Shown: positions 4,559 to 6,656 of the stretch, one piece after another
Position numbering within the stretch: position 1 is the stretch's first letter
Layout: every line of letters starts with the position of its first letter
Source of the DNA: an archaeon CG07_land_8_20_14_0_80_38_8
Lineage (GTDB): Archaea > Nanobdellota > Nanobdellia > Tiddalikarchaeales > Tiddalikarchaeaceae
Direction of reading: 5' to 3'
Assembly (NCBI GenBank): GCA_002779595.1
Contig: PEWF01000096.1
Coordinates: 1-6,656, forward strand
DNA: 6,656 nt
Notes under the pieces: generated by a model
Told to the model about the DNA's origin: nothing
The model's database searches: none
What the model saw: the letters and a program-made list of their open reading frames with translations, nothing else
Position numbers and translations under genes: made by a program

Positions 4559-6575
4559 GGTTTCGGCAATAATCTAGTAATAATTTGAACAGGTCAATAA
4601 TTGCGTTGAAGAACTGCACTATTTGCTGCCAAATTGTCAGGTCAATCCTGCTGTTCACTATTAATGAATCCTGCGCCATGTACGAGTCCCCGCTTGCAGT
4701 ATTGTACTGGATTATTGCAGTAACAGTATTATTCCCGTAGGAGAAGTAATCCTTTGCCAGTTCAAATTCTGACTTGCTGAAATAATAGGGCTGATTAACA
4801 ATTTCCTGCCCGTTGATTAATATTCTTATGTCTGCATTAATGAAATCTGAAGGAATTGATGAGAATGCAAGGTTTAATACGTAATCACCAGCAGTTGTGT
4901 ATTCACTGATTCCTGAAACTCTAAAATTAAATGGTGCTGCCCCAACTATTGTAAAGCTCTTGATGAATGAAACGCTCACATTGTCAGCGCTCACAGTTGA
5001 ATTAACGTTCACTACTCCGGTAGTGCTTGGCAGGCTTAATGACTTATTGAACAGGTAAGTTTGTGAAATGAACAAGTCGCCAATATTCTCAGAATAATGA
5101 ATATTGTCATAATTAATGCTTACTGTCAAATTTTCAATCTTCATATTGCCTGTGTTCTGCACGTCAAAAGACAGGAATGGTTCAGTGTCAACAACAACTG
5201 CAGGAGTAATGCTCTTGCTGCTGATTACTAAATTTTTGTAATACTGCTTTGCGCCGCCGCTTATCTGCTGCAAATATGATTGTGAATAATCAGGCACGTT
5301 AATGTCAGGATTAATTGTCAGGTTAAATTCTTCATAGCCTCCGCTTGCAAGTGTGAAAACGAAAGGGTAGCTGAAAATGCATGATGAAAGCGGGCAGTCA
5401 ATATTTGAAGGTGTTAAGAACATGAAATAATAATTGCTCACGCTGTTCGGAGGGAGTATTACAGGTATTGAATTATTATTATACACTAATTCCATGTCTG
5501 CTGTTTTCGTCAGGTATAATGAGTCAAGCACCCATTCATTGTAAGGATTTTCAATGCTTACATTGAATAGTACGTAATCGCCCTCACCCACTTCATCATA
5601 GGGAAGCATGTCAATATCAAAATTTAACTGCTGCTCAGCAAATGAATAATCCATTAATTCAATGTCAAACGCCGGCGAATCAATTGAGAATGACGAATAC
5701 AAGTAAACTATTGATGCATTAATTATGTTCGTGCCTGCATCATTGCTTTCATACAATGGCACGTGCCCTGCATCAACTCCGAAAAATTCCTTATACGTCG
5801 GGTCAATCTGAATCCAGCCGTAATCAGGAACGTAAACTTCCACCCATGAGTGCGGCCCGAAATTAGTGCATGTCCTCTCGCCAGTATTAGTGTACGCGAA
5901 ACCGCTAACGAAGCGCGCAGGTATTCCTGCATTCCTCATCATACTGATTAGTAATGATGAGAACTCGTCGCACACTCCTCCCTGCTGCTCGTAAACTTCG
6001 CTTGCAGGCGTTGACAAAGGCGCGTATAAGGGGTTGTATTCCAGATAAAATGACACGAATTTTGTCAGCGTTGCAATCGCAGTGAAGTAATCAGTGACTC
6101 CTGAAATCAATTCATTCACCTTTAACTGTATTTCAGGGCTCGTGTCAGTAACTGCAGTAAAATCAATATATTCCTGAACGCTTGCAGGAAATTCATTCGT
6201 AGGATAGGGAAATTCAGGGTTCTCAGGAATTTTAACAATACTTGTCTGCGAACTAATATCTGCGCGGAAATACCATGACAAAGTATTCGTGGTTACGCTG
6301 TCCTGCGAGAAAACAAGGATGTTATTATTGAATTCGTCAGTCCCTAAAAATCCTGTGTAATCATCTGCAGAGTGAACCATTTGGGGCACTATTCTTATGT
6401 AAGCAACAAAATCTTCAACAACTGCGTTGCTGTTCTCGAACACGAAGTGCACGTCACCGCTTGCCTCGTAATCCATGCTTGCCATTCTTATCTGCGTGGG
6501 GTTAATGCTGGAGCAGTCAAGGGCAAAAACTGCGGGCAGTAATAACAGCAGTGCTGGAAGAATTTTCCATTTCAT
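4554..6575 (-). CDS. Exported transglutaminase-like domain protein
   Basis: A 673-residue secreted or surface protein. MKWK plus a hydrophobic run (residues 5-18) is a signal peptide, with a plausible signal peptidase site after VFA (residues 16-18). Residues about 140-265 form a transglutaminase/papain-like core: GGVCDEFSSLLISMMRNAGIP (from 199) with Cys202, GPHSWVEVYV (from 240) with His242, and DYGWIQIDPT (from 251) with Asp258, a complete Cys-His-Asp triad. The downstream half (about 300-635) looks like consecutive beta-sandwich domains and holds several N-x-S/T sequons (such as NVS, NLT, NKS, NST), consistent with an exposed glycosylated surface. The last 30-odd residues (IDLTIWQQIVQFFNAIIDLF onward) are a hydrophobic or amphipathic helix that could bind the membrane. 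Such proteins may act as cysteine peptidases or crosslinkers; the substrate is unknown. The start at 6575 has no Shine-Dalgarno site. Confidence 0.88.
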   Translation of the reverse strand: MKWKILPALLLLLPAVFALDCSSINPTQIRMASMDYEASGDVHFVFENSNAVVEDFVAYIRIVPQMVHSADDYTGFLGTDEFNNNILVFSQDSVTTNTLSWYFRADISSQTSIVKIPENPEFPYPTNEFPASVQEYIDFTAVTDTSPEIQLKVNELISGVTDYFTAIATLTKFVSFYLEYNPLYAPLSTPASEVYEQQGGVCDEFSSLLISMMRNAGIPARFVSGFAYTNTGERTCTNFGPHSWVEVYVPDYGWIQIDPTYKEFFGVDAGHVPLYESNDAGTNIINASIVYLYSSFSIDSPAFDIELMDYSFAEQQLNFDIDMLPYDEVGEGDYVLFNVSIENPYNEWVLDSLYLTKTADMELVYNNNSIPVILPPNSVSNYYFMFLTPSNIDCPLSSCIFSYPFVFTLASGGYEEFNLTINPDINVPDYSQSYLQQISGGAKQYYKNLVISSKSITPAVVVDTEPFLSFDVQNTGNMKIENLTVSINYDNIHYSENIGDLFISQTYLFNKSLSLPSTTGVVNVNSTVSADNVSVSFIKSFTIVGAAPFNFRVSGISEYTTAGDYVLNLAFSSIPSDFINADIRILINGQEIVNQPYYFSKSEFELAKDYFSYGNNTVTAIIQYNTASGDSYMAQDSLIVNSRIDLTIWQQIVQFFNAIIDLFKLLLDYCRNL

Positions 6576-6588
6576 AATTAAATAAAAA

Positions 6589-6596
6589 TTATAAAT
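6589..6596 (+). promoter_or_regulatory. TATA box for the divergent partial gene
   Basis: TTATAAAT on the plus strand is centred about 26 nt before the ATG at 6618, the spacing expected for a leaderless archaeal transcript. AATAAAAA upstream may serve as the BRE. Read on the minus strand it is too close (about 17 nt) to the transglutaminase-like start to serve that gene. Confidence 0.5.
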
Positions 6597-6601
6597 CGGG
6601 G

Positions 6602-6609
6602 TTTTAAAT
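6602..6609 (-). promoter_or_regulatory. Probable TATA box of the transglutaminase-like gene
   Basis: On the minus strand ATTTAAAA is centred about 31 nt before the ATG at 6575, suitable for a leaderless transcript. It is a weaker match than the plus-strand TATA box nearby. It lies between that TATA box and the divergent start codon, so the two promoters interleave. Confidence 0.4.
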
Positions 6610-6617
6610 TATTATTT

Positions 6618-6656
6618 ATGGATTATGAAAAAGCTGAAAATAATTTTTATGAAAAA
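6618..6656 (+). CDS. Start of a divergent gene, truncated by the window edge
   Basis: ATG at 6618 is followed by 12 further sense codons to the end of the window (MDYEKAENNFYEK). A TATA box 26 nt upstream supports a leaderless gene that diverges from the transglutaminase-like gene. Too little is visible to name the product; the visible part is hydrophilic, so there is no N-terminal signal peptide. Confidence 0.5.
   Translation, partial: MDYEKAENNFYEK

Noticed and set aside
6513..6575. Lipoprotein signal in the transglutaminase-like protein (Cys21 after the hydrophobic run)
   Set aside because: The residue before the Cys is Asp (ALDC), which does not fit a lipobox; a signal peptidase I site after VFA is more plausible.

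Overview
This window looks like a chromosomal segment of an AT-rich archaeon, most plausibly a DPANN lineage such as Woesearchaeota or Pacearchaeota. Two genes are essentially archaeal or archaeal/eukaryotic: TFE-alpha (general transcription initiation factor) and ribosomal protein L40e. The gene starts carry archaeal TATA elements about 25-30 nt upstream, several of them apparently leaderless, and every complete gene ends in TAA. Lysyl-tRNA synthetase is class II (bacterial/eukaryotic type), which is uncommon in many Euryarchaeota. The lineage is an inference; no 16S gene is present.

Left edge (1-330). Bases 17-52 form one complete 36-nt CRISPR direct repeat with the hallmark of type V-A (Cas12a) systems: it starts GTCTAA and ends AATTTCTAC-TATT-GTAGAT. 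No second copy follows, so this is probably the last repeat of an array lying to the left of the window, or a solitary repeat. Eight bases after it is a TATA box, then a Shine-Dalgarno site and a 34-codon ORF (126-230) for an extremely acidic microprotein (24 Asp/Glu of 34). A T-rich terminator follows.

Middle (326-4324). A plus-strand leucine-rich-repeat protein of unknown role (326-1060) converges on tfe (1055-1612, minus). The two genes share the palindrome TTATAA, which supplies Leu-stop to both. Upstream of tfe on the minus strand is a probable two-gene operon: lysS (2837-4324) followed 5 nt later by a site-2-protease-like membrane metalloprotease with a PDZ domain (1677-2831). A 13-bp perfect inverted repeat lies inside lysS, and its arm sequence recurs between the lysS TATA box and start codon.

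Right part (4360-6656). A short minus-strand gene for ribosomal protein L40e (4360-4524) precedes lysS. Upstream of it is a large exported transglutaminase-like protein (4554-6575), whose stop codon overlaps the L40e TATA box. A divergent plus-strand gene begins at 6618 and runs off the window. The 42-bp gap between these two genes appears to carry two interleaved TATA boxes.

Most of the window is informational and envelope housekeeping. The exciting signal is the Cas12a-type repeat at the left edge and the acidic microprotein beside it. The nuclease itself, if present, is outside the window, so a complete Cas12a system cannot be claimed from this sequence alone.
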